Virus record (IMG/VR): IMGVR_UViG_3300023279_000840
Location: 1-25,910 of that record
Strand: one strand, 5' to 3'
Source of the DNA: a virus
DNA length: 25,910 nt
Below the pieces are notes generated by a model. The model was not told the origin of the DNA. It saw only the letters and a list, made by a program, of their open reading frames with translations, and did no database searches. Below are positions 12,447 through 21,264 of this stretch, piece by piece. The first letter of the stretch is position 1, and each line of letters begins with the position of its first letter. Both the position numbers and the translations under genes were made by a program.

Positions 12447-15355
12447 TGGTGCTCGAGAGGCAGACGATCGCGCTACCATTTGCGCAGGGCATCGACACCA
12501 AGACGGCCGACATCCATGTCCAACCGGGGAGGCTCCTGGACCTGCAGAACGGGGAGTTCGACAGAGGGGGGAGTGTCTCGAAGCGGAAAGGTTTCGCCCA
12601 GCTAGGTAACGCCACCCTCGATGGGGCCTCGCTGGCAGCCGAGTCACTGCACGTGTTCGACACCGAAATGTACATGTATGGTACAGACGGGACAAACAGC
12701 GGGTATTTCGCCTATGACGACACTGGAGATAAATGGGTCGCCCCGTACTCTGACACGGCCGACAACGCCCTTCACGCCAAGATCAGCACCTCTATTGTCC
12801 CCTCGGGTTTCGCCATCTCGGCACCAACGTCCCCTAGGCGGTGGCAAGACGTTGCGATCAACGCCGGGTATGCGCTGCATTGTTTCTCCGCCCTTATCGG
12901 CGGGGCCGACGCGACCGTTGTTAGTATCGTTGACCTCTCGACAGGCTCGGCTGTCCATCTTGGGACTGCCCTGACAGCCGCAACCAAGTGCAGGGCCATA
13001 GCATTCGGAAATTATCTGGGCGTGGTTATCGGGGTGTCGAACACGTTGAGCTTTCGCTACGTGGATGTGACGTCGGACCCGAGCACGCTGTCATCGGTAA
13101 ACCTCAAAACAGACCTAAACACGAACGCCAATTCTGGCGTTTGGGATGTGTACCCGGGCACCGACCAGGGCGTCGCCTCTTATATGGACACATCCGACGA
13201 CATGTACACGTTCACGTTCACTCAGGCTGGGACAACGGCAACCTCGGCCGCGGTGGCTGTGAACGCGTCGACGAGTTACTGCTCAGTCACGACCAACAGC
13301 GGCGTGGCGAAAACAGCGATCTACAATAGTGCGGCCGTGCAGGGGTTCGGGTTCGCCGTGGCTGGCCTCGCGTCGTCTTACGCCTTAACGGGCATTCTAA
13401 CTGCGGCCAGCGTTACCAAGGTGGTTTGCGAGGACGATGGGACGAAAGTTTTCTGGGAGATACCGGATGTAACGGACTTCTATAAGAGCGACATACAAAC
13501 CGGCACGATCGACAACTCCGGGACGGTGTCCGGTGTGGCATCGCTCACCAAGGGGTCGTTTCTTGTCGGCAGACCAAAGACTGTAGACGGGCGGGCCTTG
13601 GTTCCTGTCCAACGGCTCGGGGACCTGCAGCGGCCGTTCTTCCTTTTGGAGAATGGCACCGGCAGCGAGGTGGTGGTTGCCCATTTCGAAGCGGGCCTCG
13701 GCGTGCCGAACGCCATCTACTCTTCAAACGGCGAAGAGCTCCACAGCAACATGGTCACGTACGACAGCGATGAGTACATGGCCATCAGCACGCAGATAGG
13801 GTTTTTGTCGGGTATCGACGAGGGGATATTCACCACCAAACTTGTCAAGATCGACGTGACGACAGAGCCGGGGAGGTTCGGCCAGGAGTTTATTCTCGGC
13901 GGGACCAAAGGGTTCACAGGGTCGCGGCTGATGCTGATCAATGGCGGCGCCCATACAGAGGCCGGATTCCACCAATCACCCGAGGGCATCTCAGCGGTCG
14001 CGGCTAACAGTGCCAACTCGGTCCCAACCGGGACGTTCAACGTCAAGGCGCTGTACTCCTGGTACGACAAGGAGGGGAACAGGTACACCTCAGCCCCCTC
14101 AGAGGCAGTCAGCATCACGTTGACCGGCGGTGAAGATACGATCACCGTGACTCTCCCGGCCTACTGGAACACGCTACGGGAGGGAGTGAAGATAGAGATA
14201 TACAGGACCAAAAACGCCGGCACGATCTACTACCTGGATGGTGTCGGGACGAGCTCGCTGACCACGGTCAACCCTAGCGTGAGCTGCACGCTGTCGGACG
14301 CGGACGTGGGTGCGAACAGAACCCTCTATACAACGGGCGGCGTGCTGGAGAACCGCCCCATAGGAGCGTGTAGTTCCCCGGTGGTCAGAAGGGACAGGCT
14401 GTTCCTCCTTATGGCGAACGGAGACATTGCCTACAGCAAGAAGTTTATCAGAGGCGAGGGCCTGGCTTTCGCTGACGAGTTTAGAACGGTTCCGGACACT
14501 AAACACGGTCCTGTCCATGGTCTAGCGTCCCAGGATGGTCGAGTCATAGTGCTGGCGAGGGACGGGATTTTCTACTTTGACGGCGACGGCCCGAACAATC
14601 TCGGCCAAGGCGCATTCACGAGTCTTCGTGACGTGGTGTCACCGGTCGGGATGCTGGAAAACTCGCCCCTGCTGACGACTAGCAAAGGGACATTCTTTGT
14701 CTCCCGCCGAGGCCCGGAGCTTCTAAGCAGGGACCTGCAGGTGGTGTATGTGGGGGCACCGGCAGAGAACGCGTACACGGGGACCATCACTGGGGCGGAC
14801 AACTTCCCAGCGAAGAACGAAGTCCGATTCATCACCAGCACCGGGGACAGCCTTTCGTATAACTACCTCTACGACCAATGGAGTACCTGGCCTGGCGTGA
14901 ACGGGCTCACATCCAAGGTCTGGAAAAACGATCACGTGATAATGCAGACCGGGGGCAGGGTGTGGCGCCAAGGCACCGACTTCTTTGACAACGCGGTGGC
15001 GTATCCCATCCTTTTGGATACGGCCTGGGTTAAGGCTGGTGGAGAACAGGGCTGGCAGAAGATTTTCGAGGTGGCGCTGCTTGGCGATTACAAAAGCGAG
15101 CACGTGTTCCAGGTCAAAGCCTACTACGATTACAGCGAGACAGCATCACAGACGGTGTCTCTAACGATGGGCAGTGACCTAGACCCTCTACAGCTCAGCT
15201 TCATACCGGAAACACAGAAGTGTCAGGCGGTCAGATTCCGAGTGGAGGATGTCTCCCCGGCCGGCACAGCAGAGTCCTTTAGTCTTTCACATCTTCAGCT
15301 TACAGTGGCCGATGCAGGCGGCATCGCGCGGCTTGCTGTCGCACAAACGGGGTGA
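12446..15355 (+). CDS. Tail tubular protein B-like / tail nozzle protein, 969 aa
   Basis: ATG 12446 overlaps the upstream TGA (TGATGG). The N-terminus carries the typical beginning of this family, QNGEFDRGGSVSKRKGFAQL (residues about 35-54), where most members have N..F..G..KKRPG. A long series of beta-strand blocks follows, consistent with beta-propeller structure, with a fibronectin-like insertion near residues 530-620 (NVKALYSWYDKEGNRYTSAP, then IEIYRTKNAG), and further propeller-like repeats (RDRLFLLMANGDIAYS, GRVIVLARDGIFYFDGDG, WSTWPG). T7 gp12 and P22 gp10 do this job, forming the distal tail tube. The order adaptor, fibre, this gene, internal proteins supports it. Confidence 0.75.
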   Translation: MVLERQTIALPFAQGIDTKTADIHVQPGRLLDLQNGEFDRGGSVSKRKGFAQLGNATLDGASLAAESLHVFDTEMYMYGTDGTNSGYFAYDDTGDKWVAPYSDTADNALHAKISTSIVPSGFAISAPTSPRRWQDVAINAGYALHCFSALIGGADATVVSIVDLSTGSAVHLGTALTAATKCRAIAFGNYLGVVIGVSNTLSFRYVDVTSDPSTLSSVNLKTDLNTNANSGVWDVYPGTDQGVASYMDTSDDMYTFTFTQAGTTATSAAVAVNASTSYCSVTTNSGVAKTAIYNSAAVQGFGFAVAGLASSYALTGILTAASVTKVVCEDDGTKVFWEIPDVTDFYKSDIQTGTIDNSGTVSGVASLTKGSFLVGRPKTVDGRALVPVQRLGDLQRPFFLLENGTGSEVVVAHFEAGLGVPNAIYSSNGEELHSNMVTYDSDEYMAISTQIGFLSGIDEGIFTTKLVKIDVTTEPGRFGQEFILGGTKGFTGSRLMLINGGAHTEAGFHQSPEGISAVAANSANSVPTGTFNVKALYSWYDKEGNRYTSAPSEAVSITLTGGEDTITVTLPAYWNTLREGVKIEIYRTKNAGTIYYLDGVGTSSLTTVNPSVSCTLSDADVGANRTLYTTGGVLENRPIGACSSPVVRRDRLFLLMANGDIAYSKKFIRGEGLAFADEFRTVPDTKHGPVHGLASQDGRVIVLARDGIFYFDGDGPNNLGQGAFTSLRDVVSPVGMLENSPLLTTSKGTFFVSRRGPELLSRDLQVVYVGAPAENAYTGTITGADNFPAKNEVRFITSTGDSLSYNYLYDQWSTWPGVNGLTSKVWKNDHVIMQTGGRVWRQGTDFFDNAVAYPILLDTAWVKAGGEQGWQKIFEVALLGDYKSEHVFQVKAYYDYSETASQTVSLTMGSDLDPLQLSFIPETQKCQAVRFRVEDVSPAGTAESFSLSHLQLTVADAGGIARLAVAQTG

Positions 15356-15358
15356 GTC

Positions 15359-16378
15359 ATGGGCTACGCAGACGTATTTGGAAAGAGAGGGGGCGAGCCA
15401 ACGGCCGTACCGGTGAGCCGGAGCCGCAGCCCGGCTCCTGGCCAGGACAGCGTCCTGGTCGGTTCTGGCGGGTTCAACCAAATAGATGTGCCCCCTTCGT
15501 GGACGGAAGAAGCCAACGAAGGCAACACCTGGGAGGACTTCCAGAACCGTCTGCGCGGCGGTGGCTACGAGGGCCTAACAGGGCAGCGAGATAACCTGCG
15601 CACCATGCAACAGCAGGGCCCTCTTATGCAGCCAGGCCAAGAGAGGCAGTTTGGCCAAATCGACCCACGGGCGTTTCAGATGAATCAAGGGATGTTGGAT
15701 ACCCTCGGACAACGCGGCCAGACGTCGTTCGACCAACAGCAACAGGCGCTTGGAGACTACCAAGGGGCAAGAGGCGGCCAGATGGACGCCGCGCAGAGGC
15801 TTCTCGGTATCGCAGGCGAGCAGGGCCCGTCGGTCGCCCAGATGCAGCTCCAGAGGGGGATGGAGAGCTCCATTGCCGCGGCCCAGGCACAAGCGGCCTC
15901 AGCCCAAGGAATCAACCCAGCCCTCGCAGCCAGAGGGGCCCAGAGCGGAGCGGAGAACGCCCGTGCCCAGGCAGTGCAGAGTGCAGGGTTTCTCAGGGCA
16001 CAGGAAGAGAAAGATCGACTCTTGAGGGCGATGCAGGCCACCCAGGCCGCTGGGGGCATGATGCGAGGAGTTGCCGGGCAGGACCTCGGTGCTGCGGACA
16101 TGGGACTCCGGGGAGCTCAGGGTTACGGCCAGCTGGGGCTCCAGGGGGAAGGCATGAGAATGGGGGCCGACCAGGGGCTCGAGAGCATGATCCAGGGGGC
16201 TTACGGGAGGACTCTCGGTGCCGAGAGAAATACGATCCAGGACGCCCTTGATGCATGGCGGACGAAGAAGGGGCTTGATGTCACGACCCGGGGGCAGAAC
16301 ATAGGCCTAGTGTCGACCCTGGCCGGCGGAGCCCTCGGCGGAGCCGCCGCAGGCGGCGCCAAGGGGCTCTTTGGCTAG
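15359..16378 (+). CDS. Internal virion / DNA ejection protein candidate 1, 339 aa
   Basis: The product is very rich in Q, A and G, largely helical (residues about 80-270, QQQQALGDYQGARGGQMDAA, ESSIAAAQAQAASAQG), and ends with an amphipathic Gly/Ala segment LAGGALGGAAAGGAKGLFG that can enter membranes. This profile matches the smallest ejectosome protein of T7-like phages (gp14) and P22-like ejection proteins. It is the first of three such genes in a row after the tail gene, the standard position. Assignment by composition and synteny. Confidence 0.65.
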   Translation: MGYADVFGKRGGEPTAVPVSRSRSPAPGQDSVLVGSGGFNQIDVPPSWTEEANEGNTWEDFQNRLRGGGYEGLTGQRDNLRTMQQQGPLMQPGQERQFGQIDPRAFQMNQGMLDTLGQRGQTSFDQQQQALGDYQGARGGQMDAAQRLLGIAGEQGPSVAQMQLQRGMESSIAAAQAQAASAQGINPALAARGAQSGAENARAQAVQSAGFLRAQEEKDRLLRAMQATQAAGGMMRGVAGQDLGAADMGLRGAQGYGQLGLQGEGMRMGADQGLESMIQGAYGRTLGAERNTIQDALDAWRTKKGLDVTTRGQNIGLVSTLAGGALGGAAAGGAKGLFG

Positions 16379-16388
16379 GGGGTAAATT

Positions 16389-18065
16389 ATGGCTTACGAG
16401 GGACTTACAGAAGACGACGAGGTCGTCGATTACGCTGCCGGCCTCTCCCCGGTCGGCAGTATCAACTTCAACCCAGACGGCTCGATAGTGCAGCCACTGG
16501 CCGACCCGACCGCCCCGCCGTCTCCAAATGCGGCCAAGGCAGAGCTTCTCGCCCGCGCTGAGACTGCTCCGCCAATACCTCAGGTGACGGAGGGGGAACT
16601 AGAGACGCAGAAGGCAGCCGAGGAGCCTCCTCGCCAGGAGCGACGCTCGGGTGACCGCAGACTGGCGGGTCTTACCGGCGAGCGTCGTCGGGGCACGGCT
16701 GGGTTCGTGTCGTCCCTTGAGGAGTCACAGCGAGAGGAGAGAGCGGCCTTCGAGCGCTATCAGGCCGCTGAGACCGAGAAGGCAGCTGTCGTAAGAGATC
16801 ACGCGGAGCTCGAGTACCTCAAGCGCCAGCGGTTCGACGAGAAGCTTGCCGATCAACAGCAGGCCAAGCAGAAATACTACAAAGAGTCAGAGGCCGACCT
16901 CGCTAAACAGCTCAAGTATTCTAAGACCTCGCACTCTCGGGAGAAGTTCGACCGCCTGACAGAGCAAGCCAGCGACCCGTCTCTCCCTGAGGAGACGAGG
17001 AAGGCTGCGCGTGCAAGCCTCAAGCAGGCCGAGGAGCTTGACCCTGACCGCATCCTTGGTGGCGCATCGAGTCGCGTCGCAGCCGGCATCTTCACCTTCC
17101 TCGGGTCAATTGGCGCAGCCCTCACCGGTGGTTCGAACTCGGCGCTCGAGATCATAGAGGGGGCCATTGACCGAGACATCGATGCCCAGCGCCACAACTT
17201 CGCCAAGAAGCGGCAAGGGTACCTGGACGAGAAGCAAGCACGTGGAGAGAAGCTGGACTTCATGGAGAGCGAGGAGCGTAACCTCGTGGTCCAGAAACTC
17301 CGGATGTTTGAGGCCGCTGAGGCCAAGGTCAAAGTCGCCGTTGCCCGCTCCGACTCCGAGATGGTCAAGCAGAGAGGCATGCAGCTCTCGGCCGTGATGG
17401 AGCAAAAGCACCAGGCTTTGATCCACGACGCCTCGATGACCAGCGTAAAGGAACGCATGAGCATGGAGGTACAGCAGCAGCAGCTAGGCATGCAGCGAGA
17501 AGGGTTGGGGCTTCAGAAGCTGCGGCTTGGGGCGCAGGCCGGGCAGACACAGCGCGATCAGGTTCTCAAGGCCAATGCGTTACGTGCAACGGGGCTCGCC
17601 ATGGATCCGGAAAGTCCGGTGCCAATAAGCACGGAAGACATCAAAAAGATTCGCGTAGAGACCAGCAACTACAAGGTTTATCGCAACGCCCTGCAGGGGA
17701 TCGTAGATCTGGCGAGGAGCGGAGAATGGAGCAGCATGAACCCGACCGACCGACGGATCATGACAGGCCGGGTTACCGCCGCCATGCTGAAGCTTAAGAA
17801 TGTCGAGAAAGCCGGCGCCCTTGATAAGGGGCTGCAGGAGATTTCCGGGGAAGTGATCCCAGATCCTTCCGAGCTGCTCACGCTGAGCGACCCGGCGGCC
17901 GTCGTGGAGGACGCCATTGCCCGAGCCGACCAAGAGTTCAACCTCTACGCAGGCAACCTCGGGCTGCAGGTGTTACCGCCGCCAACTAAGTTTGACCCTT
18001 CGTTTAGCCCCGGCAGCAAAGGGAACAAGCCGGTCTTCACCAGAGGCGGAGAAGTCTTCAAGTAA
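16389..18065 (+). CDS. Internal virion / DNA ejection protein candidate 2, 558 aa
   Basis: GGGGG ribosome binding site before ATG 16389. A Pro-rich, disordered N-terminus (to about residue 85) precedes a long charged coiled coil (about 105-190), a hydrophobic Gly/Ala segment AAGIFTFLGSIGAALTGG (about 230-247) followed by IEGAIDRDIDAQRHNF, and a second coiled coil (about 260-380, Q- and M-rich). The C-terminus is globular. The mix of coiled coil and a central membrane-prone segment suits a T7 gp15-like ejectosome role. It overlaps the next gene by one base (TAATG). Confidence 0.65.
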   Translation: MAYEGLTEDDEVVDYAAGLSPVGSINFNPDGSIVQPLADPTAPPSPNAAKAELLARAETAPPIPQVTEGELETQKAAEEPPRQERRSGDRRLAGLTGERRRGTAGFVSSLEESQREERAAFERYQAAETEKAAVVRDHAELEYLKRQRFDEKLADQQQAKQKYYKESEADLAKQLKYSKTSHSREKFDRLTEQASDPSLPEETRKAARASLKQAEELDPDRILGGASSRVAAGIFTFLGSIGAALTGGSNSALEIIEGAIDRDIDAQRHNFAKKRQGYLDEKQARGEKLDFMESEERNLVVQKLRMFEAAEAKVKVAVARSDSEMVKQRGMQLSAVMEQKHQALIHDASMTSVKERMSMEVQQQQLGMQREGLGLQKLRLGAQAGQTQRDQVLKANALRATGLAMDPESPVPISTEDIKKIRVETSNYKVYRNALQGIVDLARSGEWSSMNPTDRRIMTGRVTAAMLKLKNVEKAGALDKGLQEISGEVIPDPSELLTLSDPAAVVEDAIARADQEFNLYAGNLGLQVLPPPTKFDPSFSPGSKGNKPVFTRGGEVFK

Positions 18066-20785
18066 TGCCTTACCTCTACGACAACGAGCAGGGGAAGGCG
18101 GTCGAGGTCCCTGCGGACCAGGTGACCAACTCGATTGGCTCGGGGCGCTTTACCTTCGTGCAGGGCAAGCAGAGCTCCGGCGACATCCCTGTGAGGGCGC
18201 CAGACGGCACCCCGGGCATGATCCCGGCCGCCCACGCAAAGCGCCTATTCGACAAAGGGTACACGTACGAGACAGAGGGCCAGGCGAAGGAGCGCGTCGT
18301 CGCTGAGGAAGCCAAGGATTTTGGCCCTCTCGCCACAGGGGCAGTCAGTGCTCTCGACATGTTTACCGGCGGTGTCCCGTTGGCCGGAGCCTTGGGGCAG
18401 ACTGATCGCACCGGAGCCCTCCGGGATTTCATCAAAGCTACTCGCAAAGAATACAAAGGCGCACACGTCGTTGGCAGCGTTCTCGGCGCCCTGGGCCCAG
18501 GGGGCGCGGGGTCCCTCATGGCCAAAGGAGGCGGCGCGCTTGCCCGAGGCCTTGGCGGGTATGCTGCGAAGGGGGCTGCTCGTACGGTCTTGGCCCGCGG
18601 TGCGGGCGGTGCTGTCGAGGGTGGTCTAGCCGGCTACCAGCAGTTCGCCACCGAGGATGCCCTGGGCAATATCGACCCCGAGTACTACGCGGAGAGCCTG
18701 CTTGCGACTGTGAGGACCGGGGCCTTGCTTGGCTTTGGCATGGGCGCGGCAGGAGGGGGCATCGCTGCTGGGCTCGCCTCAAAGGCGGCCAAGAAGGCCG
18801 AGGGCGTTGCGGCCAAGGCCGCGATCGGTGCTTCGGACGAGGTGGCTATCGGAGGCGCCAAGCTGAGGGTGGGGCCTGATGGCAAGGTTCTCGCGGCGGC
18901 AGGCCCGGACGTTGCAGCATCGGCTGCGAAGGCTGCGGGTGAGATCGTAGAGGAGGCGCCCAAGGCTGGGGCGGCTCAGCGTACTGCTAGGTGGGCGGCG
19001 TCGCAGGCGTTGGGGGTTAAACGGAAGACGCTGAACAGCTTCACCAGACGATTCGGCAGCGCGAAGAAGGGTAAGAAAAAGCTACAAGATTCGCTCGACA
19101 TCATTTCGGATGCTCCCCACCCAGATGGTAAGCCGATCATCAAGGCAGCTCGATCGGTTGAGCAGGTATCTGAGCGTCTGGACGAAGCTGTGCAATTTCA
19201 CGGCAAGCGCATTGGCGGCACCATGAGATCTGCGGATGAGATCACCACGACTCAGGCCCTTCCGGATGAGCAGTTGATTTCCGGGAAGACAATCGCAGAC
19301 AAACTTCGGAAGGCGGCCAGAGAGAGGGAGTTCAGTTCTCCGGGGAACAAGGCGGGCAAGAAAAGACTTCTCGAGGCCGCCGACGACTTGGAGCAAATTG
19401 GCAAAATCTCATTCGACGACGCCATGTTCCACCGCGGCGTGTACGGGAAAAGGGCGTACGACCGGGACGTGGTTGCGGGCGATGTGTTTTCCGCTCTCCG
19501 AAAGATAGAACGAACGATCGCTAAAGAGGCGGACGACAAGTTGGTCCCGCTTCTGAAAAAGCACGCCCCGGGCAGCCTCGAGCGCTACGAGGAGAGCAGG
19601 ATATTCTACGCAGCGTCGGCCGATATCGCCGATAAAACCTCCCAGCAAGCATTTCGGAGCGCGTACTCCAATAACCTGTTTTCACTCACATCCAAGATCG
19701 GAGGGGCAGCAATGGCTGCCGGTAGAGCCGGAGATGTCGGAGTATTGGGGGCTGCCGCTGGGGGCACGATGACGGGCATGGCCATAGAGTTTGCCAAGCG
19801 CCGCGGCGCCAGCACGCTCTACGCCATGACCGACAAGATGACCCGTCTCAGGGGCATCACAAAAGCCGCCGAGAAAACCGACGGGGCTATCAAGCGATCT
19901 ATCAAGTCAGCCCTCAGTCGAACGCCGTCCAGGCTCGCGAAGCTCCAGAAAACCACGCGCGTGGCCGCACAAGTAGGTCTAAGGGCCGGCAGAGGGGCGA
20001 CGAAGGAAGCTACACGTCTTGCTGCCATAAAGGCCTCGGAGGAAGGCTTGGCGACTCGCAGGGTAGCCGCGCCGTACATCCCCGCGGCGGTGAAGGCGTT
20101 GCAGAGTAGCGGGGTATTCAGGGCGCCTTCTAAGAAAGACGAGAGCCCTCAGGCCGCTGCGAAGCGCTGGTCTGACGAGCTGGCCAAGATCACAACCTCA
20201 CCAGAGAGGATCGCAGATGTTGTCGCCTCTCAGACCGCTGGTGTGGAGTTTGCTTCTCCGAAGGTGGCCGCTCAGACTGCTGCACTCCTCACGAAGAGGC
20301 TCCAATACCTCCAGGAGCACGCGCCCAAACAACCGCCAAGCGGTAACCTGCTCATGCCGGTCAATCCAGACTGGGAGCCGACGAGAGAAGCCACCGCTGA
20401 GTTTGCGCGCCGGGTAGCCGCGGCCCGTGATCCCATGAGCGTCTTCCGCGACCTTGAGAACGGCACGATCACGAAAGAAGCCGTGGAGACACTGCGTGAG
20501 CTCTACCCGCAGGTCTACGAGAAGGCGAAGATGGAAGTGGTGGGTCAGGTTGCAGAGAATCCAGCCGCTGTCCCGTACGACTCCAAGATAAGGCTGTCGG
20601 TGCTGTTCGATACACCACTGGACGCAACGCTGACGCCAAACTTCATCCGGGCGTCACAGCAAGCCTTTGCGCCGGCCCCGGTAGCCGGGCAAGGTGGCGG
20701 GGGAATGCGAGTGACCGGGCTCGACAAACTAAATCTCGGTGAGCGGGCACAGTCCGCCGCGCAATCAATGGAGGCCCAAAAATGA
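18065..20785 (+). CDS. Internal virion / DNA ejection protein candidate 3, 906 aa
   Basis: The third and largest gene of the set. Residues 1-75 are globular (an SH3-like beta start, VEVPADQVTNSIGSGRFTFV). Residues about 85-250 are very rich in Gly/Ala with several amphipathic or hydrophobic stretches (VVGSVLGALGPGGAGSLMAK, GALLGFGMGAAGGGIAAGLA), then long Lys/Arg-rich helices, another hydrophobic segment (about 545-575), and a C-terminal conserved-looking part (FRDLENGTITKEAVETLREL). It fits the large ejection protein that spans the host envelope (T7 gp16 role). I see no transglycosylase motif, unlike T7 gp16. Its last codons overlap the next gene (ATGA). Confidence 0.65.
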   Translation: MPYLYDNEQGKAVEVPADQVTNSIGSGRFTFVQGKQSSGDIPVRAPDGTPGMIPAAHAKRLFDKGYTYETEGQAKERVVAEEAKDFGPLATGAVSALDMFTGGVPLAGALGQTDRTGALRDFIKATRKEYKGAHVVGSVLGALGPGGAGSLMAKGGGALARGLGGYAAKGAARTVLARGAGGAVEGGLAGYQQFATEDALGNIDPEYYAESLLATVRTGALLGFGMGAAGGGIAAGLASKAAKKAEGVAAKAAIGASDEVAIGGAKLRVGPDGKVLAAAGPDVAASAAKAAGEIVEEAPKAGAAQRTARWAASQALGVKRKTLNSFTRRFGSAKKGKKKLQDSLDIISDAPHPDGKPIIKAARSVEQVSERLDEAVQFHGKRIGGTMRSADEITTTQALPDEQLISGKTIADKLRKAAREREFSSPGNKAGKKRLLEAADDLEQIGKISFDDAMFHRGVYGKRAYDRDVVAGDVFSALRKIERTIAKEADDKLVPLLKKHAPGSLERYEESRIFYAASADIADKTSQQAFRSAYSNNLFSLTSKIGGAAMAAGRAGDVGVLGAAAGGTMTGMAIEFAKRRGASTLYAMTDKMTRLRGITKAAEKTDGAIKRSIKSALSRTPSRLAKLQKTTRVAAQVGLRAGRGATKEATRLAAIKASEEGLATRRVAAPYIPAAVKALQSSGVFRAPSKKDESPQAAAKRWSDELAKITTSPERIADVVASQTAGVEFASPKVAAQTAALLTKRLQYLQEHAPKQPPSGNLLMPVNPDWEPTREATAEFARRVAAARDPMSVFRDLENGTITKEAVETLRELYPQVYEKAKMEVVGQVAENPAAVPYDSKIRLSVLFDTPLDATLTPNFIRASQQAFAPAPVAGQGGGGMRVTGLDKLNLGERAQSAAQSMEAQK

Positions 20786-21264
20786 AAAAGCTATTACTTG
20801 CCGCTACCACGGCCCTTGCGCTCTTTGTGGCACCGGTGACTGCCGGAGCCTCCGAGACGCGAAAGACTCACAAGTTCACAGATCTAGGGACGCTCCTCTC
20901 CGCCGTTGCCCTGAACGCTACAGCCGCGACGAGAACCCTCACGGTGACACAGGCTGACCTTCTCGGCCACGGCCTCTTGGTGGTCTACATTGATTACACC
21001 AATAGCTCGGCGACCACTGTGACGATGGTATGCAGCGCTAGTGATGATTCCGGCACAAAAGAGTTCACAATACAATCATGCGACGTAGCAGCCGGGAACT
21101 GTACTAGCTCGGATAACCTGTTCACGAACGCCGTCTCCGGGGATGAGGACTTCACCTGGAGGGTGGATGTGCTCGGGTTCATCCATGTGACGTGTATTCT
21201 CGGCGGCGCCAGCGCCGACGGCAGTGATCTCGTAACGGTAACCGGGTACACCCTGTCGCTGTAA
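20782..21264 (+). CDS. Exported small beta protein with signal peptide, 160 aa
   Basis: ATG 20782 overlaps the upstream TGA and has GGAGG at 20770-20774. Residues 1-24 are a textbook Sec signal peptide (KK, a hydrophobic core LLLAATTALALFV, then PVTAGASE with likely cleavage after AGA or ASA-like site). The mature part is beta-rich with four cysteines in the SDDSGTKEF..SCDVAAGNCTSSD..HVTCILGG region, consistent with disulfides formed outside the cytoplasm. Export of a phage protein is notable; possible roles are periplasmic factor, superinfection block or lysis helper. Function unknown. Confidence 0.65.
   Translation: MKKLLLAATTALALFVAPVTAGASETRKTHKFTDLGTLLSAVALNATAATRTLTVTQADLLGHGLLVVYIDYTNSSATTVTMVCSASDDSGTKEFTIQSCDVAAGNCTSSDNLFTNAVSGDEDFTWRVDVLGFIHVTCILGGASADGSDLVTVTGYTLSL

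Noticed and set aside
9321-13411. Shared word ATTCTAACTGCG in the capsid and tail genes
   Set aside because: A 12-base match that encodes similar short peptides (GILTA); likely coincidence with no wider repeat.
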